Notes under the pieces: model-generated
Told to the model about the DNA's origin: nothing
The model's input: the letters and a program-made list of their open reading frames with translations, nothing else
The model's database searches: none
Part shown: piece after piece, positions 51,339-62,947 of the stretch
Layout: the number at the start of each line of letters is the position of its first letter
Numbering within the stretch: position 1 is the first letter of the stretch
Made by a program: the position numbers and the translations under genes
From: Halictus rubicundus
Taxonomy: Eukaryota; Arthropoda; Insecta; Hymenoptera; Halictidae
NCBI RefSeq assembly: GCF_050948215.1
Contig: NC_135158.1
Location: forward strand, 9,595,822-9,659,821
Reading direction: 5' to 3'
Length of the DNA: 64,000 bases

Positions 51339-52567
51339 CCGAGCAGCAGAGAGGATTTCTGAAGCAGAGGCTTCATTACCAGCCAACAGACTCCGACAGC
51401 GGAAGGATTACCGTCGGGAATTCGCGCGAGGATCAACGCCGCAAAAAATCATCGGCCATTGTGGCTCGGGAGACTTCGGAGGACATGGTATCGCGAACAG
51501 GGACGGCTCACATTCGACCGGCACCTTCGAACGTTAGGATTTCGAGAGGGTTTTCCTTGCAACACGTGAACATTGGGGATCCACGAAATTATGGTGCTGC
51601 TGCAACGTCTCTCTTCGCATTGTCTTCGTTCCTCGGTACCAGGGTGACCTTTAACGCTTGACTGGCGAGCCTCGGGACCCTGTACATAAAGTTACCAGAG
51701 TTATAGAGTCGAGAAAAGTGTGAGAGATCAGGTGTAAGAGTTGCAAATGAAGTAATTATTAACTTCTACAAGAATGGTAATACGCGGAAAAGTGCTTCAG
51801 CAATTTTAACAGGTTGGAGGTCGTCTTCGCGTAAAATTAGAAATTCCACTGTGGATCTTGATGCAGGATATCAATTTTCCAAGTGAATTATAAGAGACAA
51901 AATATCTTCCATTGTTGCCACATCCTCGCAGTTTTCCACGTCACCTGTACTCCGTTGTAAACACATAAAATCCAGAATCTATAGAATGAGTACATTTCCA
52001 AAAGACATTAAACGCTGCAACACGAGGTTCACACAGCAAGCGATTCTTCGCAGCATCGACGGCCGCAGTGACAAGTCATCTTCCATTCGACCATTAATTA
52101 TTTCCGCCTCTTAACGACTGGTAAACGCATAAGGTTGACGCATCGACGGATCGCCGATGAGAAACGAGCAGGTTTCCCCACGAATTCGCGTATCCAGATC
52201 CTCCGGGCCGATAAGATTCAGAAACTATTAGCCGAGGGGCAAGAGAGGAGTGTACCGTCTACGGAACAGCGTGTGTCCCGTTCCGTACGATTCCGTTTCG
52301 TTTGCCGTGATATATTCGATCCCGGCCGCATTCCCTCCCGCCGATGATTACAGGTTTGCCCGCGCATTAGACCCGTGTCTAAAACAAACCGCTCCCACAT
52401 CTACGAACAGTTTAAAGCCGCGGGGCGTGACTGCCGCTGACCCGTCGGCTTTCTCCGCAGTCCCGAGAACGAGTCCGGCGAATTTCGTTAGTCGAATTTA
52501 TGGACGAAAGTATTCTTTCCAACCGGCACAACGCTCCGCTGGTATTAGATTACGAAGAAAATTTACT

Positions 52568-52703
52568 TAGCACTAGGCTTACGGAGCACTGAAAGCGACT
52601 ATTTTGCATTACTTTATAAAAATAACGAGACCGTGCTACCCGCATTTTTGACAATATTTTGCAAATAGTACATACCCAAAGAAATAAATTTGCTAAATAA
52701 TAT
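52568..52703 (+). repeat. Dispersed repeat family X, copy 3, interrupted by a mariner
   Basis: Begins TAGCACTAGGCTTACGGAGC and ends in a 32-bp block (52672-52703: ATACCCAAAGAAATAAATTT, then GCTAAATAATAT) that abuts the left end of the mariner at 52706. The same 32 bp occurs again just past its right end. Confidence 0.6.
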
Positions 52704-52705
52704 TA

Positions 52706-53760
52706 CGGGTACTCATAAGTAATCAATTATTTGCAAAGAATTTGTTTTGCCTTTGGTTCTGTACCGATCGTTGAAACACTTATTCTTTTACTGTTTTCGA
52801 TAAAGCATCCTGTGTTCAAACTATTCTAAAAAGTATAATTTGTTTTACAACCCTGTAACAAAATGGCGACGTCCGTACCTTCCGAGGATCATATTCGACA
52901 TTGCATACTTTTTCATTTTCATGCGGGATTTAATGCAACGGTAACAACAAAGAAAATTTTGCGATGTTTATGGAGATGTATTGAAGGTCAACAAGTGTGA
53001 ACGTTGGCTCAGAAGGTTTGCTGCTGGTGATTAGGATCTCTCCGACAGGCCTCGAAGTGGACGACCAGATGAATTTGATAATGACACCCTAAAATCTCTA
53101 GTGGAAGCTGATCCAAAATTAAGTATACAAGAATTATCGAGAAGCCTTGGATCCACATGGTCAACTATACAAAGGCACCTACACGAAATGGAAAAGGCAC
53201 ATAGGCAAGGAATATGGGTACCGCATCAATTATCTGAGACCAACAAGAACATTCGTCGATCAATTTGCACTTCATTGCTATCGAGATTTCGTAGAGATCC
53301 ATTTCTTAGCAGAATCGTTACCGGAGATGAAAAATGGATTCTTTATGATAACAGAAAGCGTTCGAAGCAATGGCTTTCTGCAAATCAAACCGCAATATCA
53401 ACCCCTAAACCTAGCTTATCACTTAGGAAGGTGTTACTATGCACTTCATGGAACTGTCGTGGCATAATTCACTTTGAGTTGTTGAAACCTGGAGAAACAG
53501 TTACTGCTGAGTTGTATTGTCAGCAATTACAACGGCTGTATTAGGAACTATTGAAAAAGAGGACATCTTTAGTCCACAGAAAAGGCGTAATACTGCAAAT
53601 TGACGATGCCCGGCCTCATTCAGCGAAACTCACTCAGGAAAAAATCAAAGAATTGCAATGGGAAGTTTTACTATTTGACTACTTATTAGAATTATTTATT
53701 AGAATTTAGTACAAAGTTTGTTTTAGATTTCAAAATAATTGATTACTCATGGGTCCCCCT
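52706..53760 (+). mobile_element. Mariner (Tc1/mariner superfamily) element, copy 1, ~1.05 kb, defective
   Basis: Terminal inverted repeats are visible: the left end GGGTACTCATAAGTAATCAA (from 52707) pairs with the right end ending at 53760, which reads inward GGACCCATGAGTAATCAATT. A TA lies at the left border (52704-52705). Between the ends is a decayed transposase frame. Full-length mariners are about 1.3 kb, so roughly 250 bp is missing, from the 3' part of the gene. It lies inside family X and is bracketed by 32-bp direct repeats. Confidence 0.9.
52863..53671 (+). pseudogene. Mariner transposase pseudogene, copy 1
   Basis: The product would have cut and pasted the element, using an N-terminal paired-like helix-turn-helix domain and a DDD catalytic core. 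The start ATG is at 52863. Compared with copy 2 there is one extra T near 52960 (frameshift) and a TAG at 53032-53034 in place of a Tyr codon; a further TAG lies at 53542-53544. Recognisable segments are RPRSGRP, SIQELSRSLGSTWSTIQRHL, WVPHQLSE and IVTGDEKWILYDN. The first catalytic Asp is at 53326-53328, and the second, in a DDARPH motif, at 53602-53604, 92 residues on, as usual in mariner. Similarity ends after WEVL at about 53671, before the third Asp. It cannot make an active enzyme. Confidence 0.92.
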
Positions 53761-53768
53761 AATAATAT

Positions 53769-53800
53769 ATACCCAAAGAAATAAATTTGCTAAATAATAT
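53769..53800 (+). repeat. 32-bp direct repeat to the right of mariner copy 1
   Basis: Exact copy of 52672-52703, in the same orientation. With the left copy it brackets the mariner. It is much longer than the TA duplication that mariner insertion makes. Confidence 0.9.
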
Positions 53801-54799
53801 CTCACGTATGCATCCTTAGAATATTAATACAGTGATTTCTCTATATATGTCGCCAAGGCCTGGATGATAAACGTCGCGGAATTATTCCCACTACCGCGGG
53901 GTATATCCAGTGAGGGGCCAAAAGCACGAGAAGTCTCGGACGCCGAGGAGTGTAAACATAACACGGCTCGGGTATACCTCCTGGACGATACACGACGCTG
54001 GCAAGACCCGTGTTGTTGACATTTATCGAGAATTCACTGTAATTTTAAATTAAAAATATCAGAATCCGACATCTTGACGAGTTCCCGAAACCTAACGTGA
54101 AAGGTGTCAAAGATTTTCTGGAAAATTTCAAAAGCGTTGAATTTGATATCCTTGAAATATTGTGCTGTGATTGAGACCAGTAGAATTATTCCAAATGTAT
54201 ATATATATTGTTTGAATGAATTAAAAATAGAAGTAGATACAAAATTTCGTGGTTGACTCCGAGCAACGACGAGAATGATATCTAGCCGGCTCGGTTTCTA
54301 TCTAACTGGCTGTTTCTGGTTCCACGGGACCGAAAGTAAAAATCATAAATTAGGACGTAACACGAGCGCGTCTTTTTTCACCTGTTCCCCGTGGGCCGTC
54401 GAAAAAGGCCCGCGTCACGTTTCGTGTATTAATAACACGCATCAAGAGGAAGCTCCCGATGCTGCGTTCCTGCGGTGGAATGTGCCGTAAAAATGATTGT
54501 CATCGTGTGACACGACGGATTCCATTGCATCGCGCCAAAATACCACGAATCATTGTTATCCCGTCGCTACTTTGGTAGCACTGTTTTGACTCTCGACGCT
54601 CACCCTTAATGAACGACCAAAAACTGTTTTTCGAAACCGAAGGAAAATATTTTTCTCTCGTGCCTCTGCCAGATACGCCATACGCGCCGCGTCCCTAATT
54701 GACCACCGTGATATCCGACCAAAACCAAACATCAAACTCACTTCAAATTCGACAGACATCTTCGATAAAAGTCTCATGTTCTCTTCTGAACCATAATCA

Positions 54800-55580
54800 C
54801 AATTTTAGGGAGTATGTATAAAAATACAATGTTTTCTAAAAGCCTGCTGGTTGAATTGTTATAACTTCTGGTACAATCGCCATCATCACACTCAACAATT
54901 TGTGTACGTTCTTCAAGGATGAACAAACACATCCACAAAGTTTCAAAGTGATACGTCTTCTAGCTTCGTCAAAAAAAATTGCTAACAACTTCAATTTCAG
55001 ATTTTATGAAATCTGTATAAATATGATGTTCCCTCAAGGCCTTCTAATTGAATCTATATAACTTTTGGTACACTCACTATCGTCACGTATAAAAATTTGT
55101 GTACGTTCTTCAAGGATGAACGTACACATCCACAAAGTTTCGAAGTGATACGTCTTCTAGCTTCGTCAAAAAAAATTGCTAACAACTTCAATTTCAGATT
55201 TTATGAAATCTGTATAAATATGATGTTCCCTCAAGGCCTTCTAGTTGAATCTATATAACTTTCGGTACACTCACTATCGTCGCGCATAAAAATGTGTGTA
55301 CGTTCTTCAAGGATGAACGTACACATCCACAAAGTTTCAAAGTGATACGTCTTCTAGCTCCGTTAAAAAAAATTGCTAACAACTTCAATTTCAGATTTTA
55401 TGAAATCTGTATAAATATAATGTTCCCCCAAGTCTTTCTACTTGAATCTATATAACTTTCGGCACAGTCACTATCGCCACGTATAAAAATGTGTGTACGT
55501 TCTTCAAGGATGAGCAAACCCATGCACAAAGTTTCAAATCGGTACCGTTCCCAGTTTCGTTAAAAAAAATTGCTAAAAAT
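54800..55580. repeat. Tandem array, ~197-bp unit, ~4 copies
   Basis: TGTGTACGTTCTTCAAGGAT recurs at 54901 (one base shorter on the left), 55099, 55295 and 55492, steps of 198, 196 and 197 bp. Units also share CACAAAGTTTCAAAGTGATA, AAAAAAATTGCTAACAACTT, TTTATGAAATCTGTATAAAT and CTTCTA(G/A)TTGAAT. The second and third units are nearly identical; the outermost are diverged. It is unrelated in sequence to the 180-bp array at 13081. Confidence 0.92.
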
Positions 55581-55782
55581 CACGGTTGGCCCATCGAAGC
55601 AGATCGTCCCAGACGTTTCGTGTACAGGATTCCGCAACAGAGCGCCGCGGCGGTACAGTTTCGCGAGCATCAGTGTGCAGAAAAACCATCGTTATTTCGC
55701 AGTATGGAGGATCGTAACAGTTTCGCGAAGTCCCGGCCGTGTACCGGCACTGAGGAAGACAACGAACCCCGCTTCTATTCGC

Positions 55783-55838
55783 GGAGAGAAAGAGGAAGAG
55801 AGAAGGAGAGAGAGAGAGAGAAAGAAAGAGATCGAGAG
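55783..55838. repeat. Imperfect (GA)n microsatellite
   Basis: GA run with AAAG and GGAAG interruptions; it lies about 200 bp after the end of the 197-bp array. Confidence 0.92.
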
Positions 55839-57079
55839 GTCCGCTTTGCGAAACTCGCTCGGGCATATACGCGCGAGATAGTGGCTATCGATATCGCGTG
55901 TCAATTAAGCCTGACAAGTGCGACAGAAAACACCGCGGGAATTAAGCGTGACGACGTGAAAACCATACGGGGACGTGGGCGAGCTTTCGCGCCGGAATGG
56001 CAACACGAACCGTGTACCACGCCGGATACAAGGGAACCTAACCGGCGCGGTGCGGTGTGCGCAGGTGTGCAGTTCTTTTTTCCTAGCCGCGAGAGATATT
56101 CCTGTTGGCAGGTCATTACGACTATTCCCGTGCGATGATGACGTTTAATCAGCCGACCCGTATGGCTTCCCGTCTTACCGCCACACGGTGTCGATTCCAC
56201 GTGTCCCGGTTGCCATAAACGCTCCACGGAATCTAACTGTATCCGATTCGATTGAATCCTAATGAGGATCCCCGTGGAATCCATCGGCTCGTTGTTACAC
56301 GTATTCTAATCTCAATAATGACGAAACTGAACCTGCCGTTTTAGTACTTCTCCGGGAAAACGAGAAATATTCTCTTTCATATAATGTACTTTTATATAAA
56401 CTGTAATTTTTGGTTTAATTTCCGTGGATAAATAAATTTTTACATCCTACAGCGGGAGATCAAACATCTGTTATTAAATGTATATTTGTAATTTACTTTT
56501 AACAATATGTAGGTTTTTGTGTAAAATATAATTTATCATTTACCCTCCAATGTACAGGTTGGGTCTGCAAGTTCAAAGAAGGGTGGTTTCATGCAGTGCA
56601 AGAATAATGAATGTGGAAAATATGCAATCTCGAGATCGTAGACGAATATAATATTTGGATTGTTCTGGAAGGGTCAGAGGGTCCGGTAACGACCGAAAAA
56701 ATTGATTTCCGGTTCTATTCGTCTCCGTGGATTTCCATGGGAGAAAGGAATCGCCCGGAGCGTTCCCCTTGTTAGCCAGCGCGACACAGAAACACGAGAT
56801 CGGTTTCGATTCGAGGAGGCCCCGTAAGAGTCCCATAAGAATCGTGTATAGTCGTGGAGCCAGGGCATGGTGTAGCTGGTATAGTAACCCGGCTAGATTC
56901 ACACCTGTACGCGTGGGCGTAGCTCGGCCTATCTGGAAGGCGAGCATCGGGCATTATTCCGACGGCGTTCGCCGAGACGATTATAAGGATCTTTATGGGA
57001 GCCAGGAAATTCGAGGGAGGCTGATTCATTTCGAGATCGTACGGCTCGATTGCGTCTCGCTGAGCGGGACACAGAACCA

Positions 57080-57118
57080 GAGAGAGAGAGGGAGAGAGGG
57101 AGAGAGAGAGAGAGAGAT
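57080..57118. repeat. (GA)n microsatellite
   Basis: GA run with two GGG interruptions. Confidence 0.95.
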
Positions 57119-60100
57119 GCAATTGAGGCTGAGAGAGGGAAAACCTTCAGAGAAATACGATTAATAAATTTGTATGAACCGATTCCGGGGCGCAGATTAA
57201 ATCGAGCGTGAACGAGACCCGTTGCCCGGAACGTTTCGTGTGAAATGACTGGGACGATGACTCCGCGGGGGGAGGTTAGCGTCGCTGAGGATCGAGCAGC
57301 GCATCGAACGGAGAACACTAAGTGGATCGTTCCCTCAATATCGTTCGGATCTCGTGAACAGACTGAGATCTTTACGAGACATCGTTTCCGTCGACAAATA
57401 TTAAGGAAATCATTAGCTTGCTTTAGCGCGAGGAATCATTTAGTGGACGATATCCATTTTTCTTTCAGCGCATGCGCTTGTTTCTTCAAATTTCTTTTGT
57501 TCTTACATCTCAGATTCAATTCAATCGCATTGGCATAAGTATATCAAATTTTTGTTTGCAAACTGGTATTCATCAAGGTCCGACGAGAAAATGAAAATAC
57601 GCACTGATCTGGCGCCGCGTAAACAACTAAATTATTTTCTTCGTAGAGTTAGATACGCGGGTCTGACGCCGACAATATGGCGTGATTCGTGCAGAAAGAG
57701 CAAAAGATACAGCAGTCAGTAGCAATTTTGAGCAGTCAACTGTAAAAGTGATGATTTTGCTTCATGAAAATAACAGGTATCTGTAAGCTGTGTTTATTCA
57801 GATTTTGTGAGATTTTGATCACATTAGCCAAAGGAATAAATATATTAAATGTCACGCAGCTGCGTCAAACTCTCTCCCTCGCGGTTCACAATTATTTTAA
57901 CCGTTCAATGCAGATGAAGCTGCATCGAACGTTTCTAAATTTTGTGTTCCACAGCTGTCCTAAGATTTCCAAATTTCCTGGAGCGTTCAGCGTCCCAGCG
58001 AGCTCGAAAAAAGAACCCGGAAATTCGGGTCGCCCCGAAACCACGAATTTCGTCGGGCCCGTCAAAGAAAGGGTTCCAGGAATATCCAAGCAGGGAAACA
58101 CAGGCCGCATAATAAACCGTCGAAGAAAGTCGCGGGTATCTTGCAAACCAGTTCGACAAACTTAATAAAGGCCCGCGTTTATCGCGTATCTCCGCGCGGC
58201 CCATTTGTCCACCAGCGAGCATTTAAACCGCGTTTTAAACGGGTTTAAATTACCATGATCGGGGCCCCGGGACGCGGCTCGGCGCCCGCCGCGAAAAATT
58301 AATAGAATGTAGGTAACAGGGGGTTCGAAAGGGGGCGTGGGTAATTTCGCGTCCCCGTGGCCGGTGAACCGTGCCAAAATTAATAATCGTCTCTTATCGA
58401 GCGGCTCCTATCTCCCCTCTCGAAACGGGACATCGCGCAGTGGTGCCATTTCTTGAAAATCGGCCGAATTCAATTTTGAAAATGTACTGCTACCTTCTGC
58501 CATCTTCACAGACTTGTTGTGTACGCTTTTGCGCGTCAAATGCCGCTCAAATTTTTCGAATATATTTATATAAAATACAAAATATATTGATTCTGGTGTC
58601 TTTTGATATCCCCTGGTGGCAAACGGTGAATTTTACTTTCCGAGAAACGGCGCCACTGCGCACAGGCGGGCCCCGCAATGAAATTACGGTGTGCCGCGGC
58701 AAAATTTCGCTGGAAAAGCGGGCCCGAACGGTTCTAAGGCCCCGGCGGGCCCCGTCCTGACGAAACGATGTCAGCTGACGGTGCGGATCGGACAGATGCG
58801 CGGACAATTACATGGATAATCGTAATTTAGTGGACATAATCGAGACGCGTCCACCGCGCGGAGTTAATAACGAGCGACGGGCCCGCTTCGACGCGTTTAT
58901 ATTTCATCGGCACCGGCCGCGATTGTAATTATATTTGACTCGTACGATCGCAGCGCGTGCACATTATTATTTCGGTTTGAATAATTCATGGCCGCGCGGA
59001 GCAGCGAGACACGATCCCCGATGTTGCGCCACGGCTCGTTGCACCGTGTCGGTCGTCCCTGCCAAACAATCAATGATTATCATTTTGTCCGTCGTCTTTT
59101 TGGAATTTTTTCGACGGCTCTCGAGGATTCCTCCCTCTCGGCCCTGGTATTTCGTGGTGGCGTTCATTTTAAAACGCATGTTTTCGAGCCTCGGTGCAAA
59201 TTACTTAGAATCAGGCTAGAACTTCTGGTTATATTCAGGTGTGAACTGAAAATAACGTGAACTTCAGGAATTTTTTCTGAACAGATCACTGTATCTCTTC
59301 TTTAAACAAATTACTTATTCAAAAGTACATATATTGGACCACCTCTAGTAATTTTTTTTTACAATAAAATCTGAAAAAATGGCTGAGCAGCAGCTCCTAT
59401 CCCAGAAGTTGTTTTCCCAGATCTGGGTCATCAGAAATAAAAAATGTCATTAAAATTCTGTTCATATTAACTGCTGCTTATATTAATAATTATAACAAGA
59501 AGATAATGTTTGATTTACACTGTAAAAGAAATTAATAACACACACTTTTGGTATTTACAATTTCCATTAATGCATATTAATGCTTATTGTGCTATTATTA
59601 ATAAAAGTAGAAAACCAAGCACCGAAATATTGAACTGTGAAATGATAAATTACTTTAGGAATGTAATGATAGCACAAAAAAAAAAGAAAATCACTATAAT
59701 CAGCACACAGAGTTACAGTGGGACTGATAAAGAATGGAAATGAAATAAACAAATGGATAACATAAAAGGAAGAAATATGCTCGAGATTAGATCAGACCGA
59801 TTCTATCGCCGAACAATGAAATTGTAGCGTGAACTTATGGCACGACCTAATTACGAGACCTTTACCATCATATTCAAGATGGCGACGGGACTCGCGCCGA
59901 TCCGAAATACCGAGAAACGGTGCGGACGCTCGTTAAAAGTTGATAAACGCCCGACGGAACGATTGTTCCAATTCTTTTCGCTATTGTTCACCGTCTCACG
60001 GTTAGACGCGAGGAGAGGCGAACGAGATCGGCCGATTCGACGTCTTAATTCGCGAAACATTTTACCGCTCCCGGCGAATGAACGAGCAAGACGAATTGCT

Positions 60101-62425
60101 GCCGATTTGCATTTAAGCGCGAGATAAACCCGGCCAGGCCGCAAATTAATCTATCCTTTTATTCTTCTCGCGGAGCCAACAGCGAATCGACGGAATAATA
60201 CGTGGTTACACGCGGGAACCGATTATCGGCCTTTATGTCCCGCCGCCATTACGGTTGCGCATGAAAATTGCGTATTTAGAACTCCCGAAAAAGCTTCGTT
60301 CTAAAGAATTTATACAGAAGGCTGGAAATATTGAGCGAATGCAAAGCTTGCTAACAATGTTTACATAATTAATATTTGGCTCAGATGAAATAGATAAATT
60401 GAAAAAGAGTGAAGCACAAGTAACAGTAACCGAGGATTCTGGAGGAAAAGAAAAATCATTAAATGATCACAGAGGTTAGAAGCGATTCGAAACGAATTTG
60501 AAGCCATTGCTAAACAATCTACAGATATGATTTGCGTACAAAGCGATTAAATAACACAGTCAATTTCTTGCGAAGAATAACTTTCACAGTGATTCGATAG
60601 TTCGATAGACGAGACCCGACTGTCGAGAGTAAGTAACATTTTCAGAGAAGGTACTAATTACATAATTACCGATCCGTTGTACCGGGAAAGGTGTAAAATA
60701 AAACTACGAGAGAGAAAAACAGAGATCTGTGGGAATAGTATTGCGGGACGAACGGATACCGTTTACGAAATACTTAATAGCATGTACTATTTAATGTAAT
60801 AGTAATTTCTGAAATGGGCCCCGGCCGGCTAATATTGATCGCGTATAATGTTCCCCTAATTATTTAATCACCCGATTGGTCGCGGTGTTGAAACGCTGAA
60901 TCGCTTCGACACACAGATTAATGATACTCGCACGAATTCCCGTGTAGATCCGCTTAACTCCTGCTCCCCGTTAATATCTGTGATTATTTTAATTGTTACA
61001 TACGCCGCGTGCATATTCAGACCGTTCTTAAACAGTCTAATTATAGCGCGAAAGCGGCGAGTCGCCGCTGCGGCCCGAAGACGAATATAGAGCAACAGTT
61101 TCCCCCGATAACGTTGCAAAATTATGATGAATTATCTCAGTTGGAAACGGTCAAGTGCAAAGAGACTAACACGAGGATCGACGGCGATTTTTCAGAGCAT
61201 CTGCCCCTTGGACGCATTTTTGCCGACAGCGATCATCTCCAGACTCGTGGAACTTAGCTTCAAACGACGTCATAAACTAGCATCTTCTGTGACTTGAGGA
61301 GAAAATCGTGCTAGATCACGCTGTAAAAAATTTTACAGTGTTTAATTAAAAATCTGGAACAAGCTTTCTCAGTCCTTCTGTATTAAATGCTTTTAAGTGT
61401 GTCTCCTCTGCTGATAATAAACATATTGCTGGCATCTAAATTTATTTAGTAACATTCTCAAAATAAGATGATAATCGTGGCCCAATTTAATTCTCAGGAC
61501 ACAGTTGTCCAAATACCCTGAGCAGTGTACAGAAATAAGAAATTTATTTCAAAAATCTTGAAAAAAGTCATTTCAAAATGTATTTCCCCCAAGTGAGATG
61601 AGACGATTTTTGAATGAATCGATCTATCCGAAAACGAGAGCCAGCAATTTTCGGCTAGCAAATAGTGCCCTTCCGTATTCGAGCAGGCAACGCGCATGCG
61701 CGATAGATCAGATATACCGGTAACAAATGACATCGTCGAACCGGCATAGTCGCTATCTCCCGATCTCTGTGGATCGCGAACGATCAACAATTGTCCTACG
61801 AAACGTTGCTACTTGCGTCGCTCCTCCAACGACAGGACTTTCCCGGCTAGAAATTAACCGGGCCGCGATAACGTTGTCCGGAAAACAACCTGGCTCTTCT
61901 TGTTAGCCTGTGACAATAGTTTCGCCGCGATTAAGGGTAGCTTAAGCGAACCTAGTTAGAAGACATGACGCCGGGTTATGAGTCCGAAGTGGAGATACGG
62001 GAAGGGCTTTGGTTGTAACACGTGTTGTTAACCGGTTCTACCTTAATTGTCTTAAACGGGGACCATCATAATTCTGGCTTTATCTTGCGGCCGGACCCAC
62101 AGTCTCGACGTGCGCATCGCCGGCGACATCGGAAACTGCCCTCGCCGGATAATTTCCTGAAACAACGTTTTCCTTGCGCTGTGGTTCTGCGAGGCGCTGT
62201 GCACCGGTCGCTGATGGCAATTATCGTGATTGATACTTAATGCTGTGAACCATACCGTGGAAACGTTCACGGTGGTACTGCCACGATGGTTCGAGGAATA
62301 GATTACAGACACAGTTGCATTCGTGGCATCCCCTAACTGCATACGTGTTAAGGGACTGTTGCCAGTTCTACTATCGTTTAAGGTAATTTGGTCAAGGATG
62401 GCTGACAAAAATTGTGAAAAACATA

Positions 62426-62947
62426 AGGGTACCCATAAGTAATCAATTATTTGCAAAGAATTTGTTTTGCCTTTAGTTCTGTACCGATCGTTGAAACACG
62501 AATTCTTTTACTGTTTTCGGTAAAGCAGCCTCTGTTCAAAATATTCTAAAAAGTATCATTTTTTTACAACCCTGTAATAAAATGGCGGCGTCCGCACCTT
62601 CCGAGGATCATATTCGTCATTGCATACTTTTTCCTTTTCATGCGGGATTTAATGCAACGGTAACAACAAAGAAAATTTGCGATGTTTATGGAGATGTATT
62701 GAAGGTGAACAACTGTCAACGTTGGTTCAGACGGTTTACTGCTGGTGATTATGATCTCTCCGACAGGCCTCGAAGTGGACGACCAGTTGAATTTCATGAT
62801 GACACCCTAAAATCTCTAGTAGAAGCTGATCCAAAATTAAGTATACAAGAATTATCGAGAAGCCTTGGGTCCACACAGTCAACTATACAAAGGCACAATT
62901 TGCAGAAAAGATGGAAAACTGTCCTTGATAATGATGATGATCCTTGA
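62426..62947 (+). mobile_element. Mariner element, copy 2, internally deleted
   Basis: The left end AGGGTACCCATAAGTAATCA at 62426, preceded by TA, matches copy 1, as does the 5' leader to the ATG at 62582. The match to copy 1 runs to 62896 and then breaks. After the frame ends at 62947 I find no recognisable right inverted repeat, so the 3' boundary is uncertain. Confidence 0.85.
62582..62947 (+). CDS. 121-codon mariner-derived frame: DNA-binding domain without catalytic core
   Basis: From the ATG the frame is intact for 105 codons, with none of the breaks seen in copy 1. It covers the region that in mariner transposases holds the two helix-turn-helix motifs that bind the inverted repeats, the second around SIQELSRSLGSTQSTIQRH (residues about 87-105), with the GRP linker motif near residue 68. 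It then passes at 62896/62897 into NLQKRWKTVLDNDDDP and a stop. That tail resembles the C-terminal RW..VID segment of mariner transposases, which suggests an in-frame internal deletion of the whole catalytic core. Whether it is expressed is unknown. It may simply be a deletion derivative that has not yet decayed. Confidence 0.6.
   Translation: MAASAPSEDHIRHCILFPFHAGFNATVTTKKICDVYGDVLKVNNCQRWFRRFTAGDYDLSDRPRSGRPVEFHDDTLKSLVEADPKLSIQELSRSLGSTQSTIQRHNLQKRWKTVLDNDDDP

Larger units (their letters stand above)
44401..52567. other. Intergenic DNA without a supported gene
   Basis: AT-rich in most places with CpG-rich islands near 46030-46700, 47100-47430 and 51000-51500. Holds the GAT-rich block, a family-X fragment, a miniature element, two short dispersed motifs and a GA microsatellite. 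No frame here shows recognisable protein features. Confidence 0.55.
53801..62425. other. Intergenic DNA between the two mariner copies, without a supported gene
   Basis: Contains the 197-bp array and two GA microsatellites. The 215-codon frame at 55491-56138 starts at a non-ATG codon inside the tandem array and runs through the GA tract, so it is a composition effect. GC-rich patches occur at 58170-58350 and 58620-58900. Nothing else recognisable. Confidence 0.55.

Noticed and set aside
55491..56138. 215-codon plus-strand open frame
   Set aside because: It begins at GTG inside the 197-bp array and passes through a (GA)n tract that encodes an Arg/Glu run; an artefact of repeats.
61318..61341. 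Palindrome CTGTAAAAAATTTTACAG
   Set aside because: Short AT-rich palindromes are expected by chance in this composition; no other evidence of an element or site.
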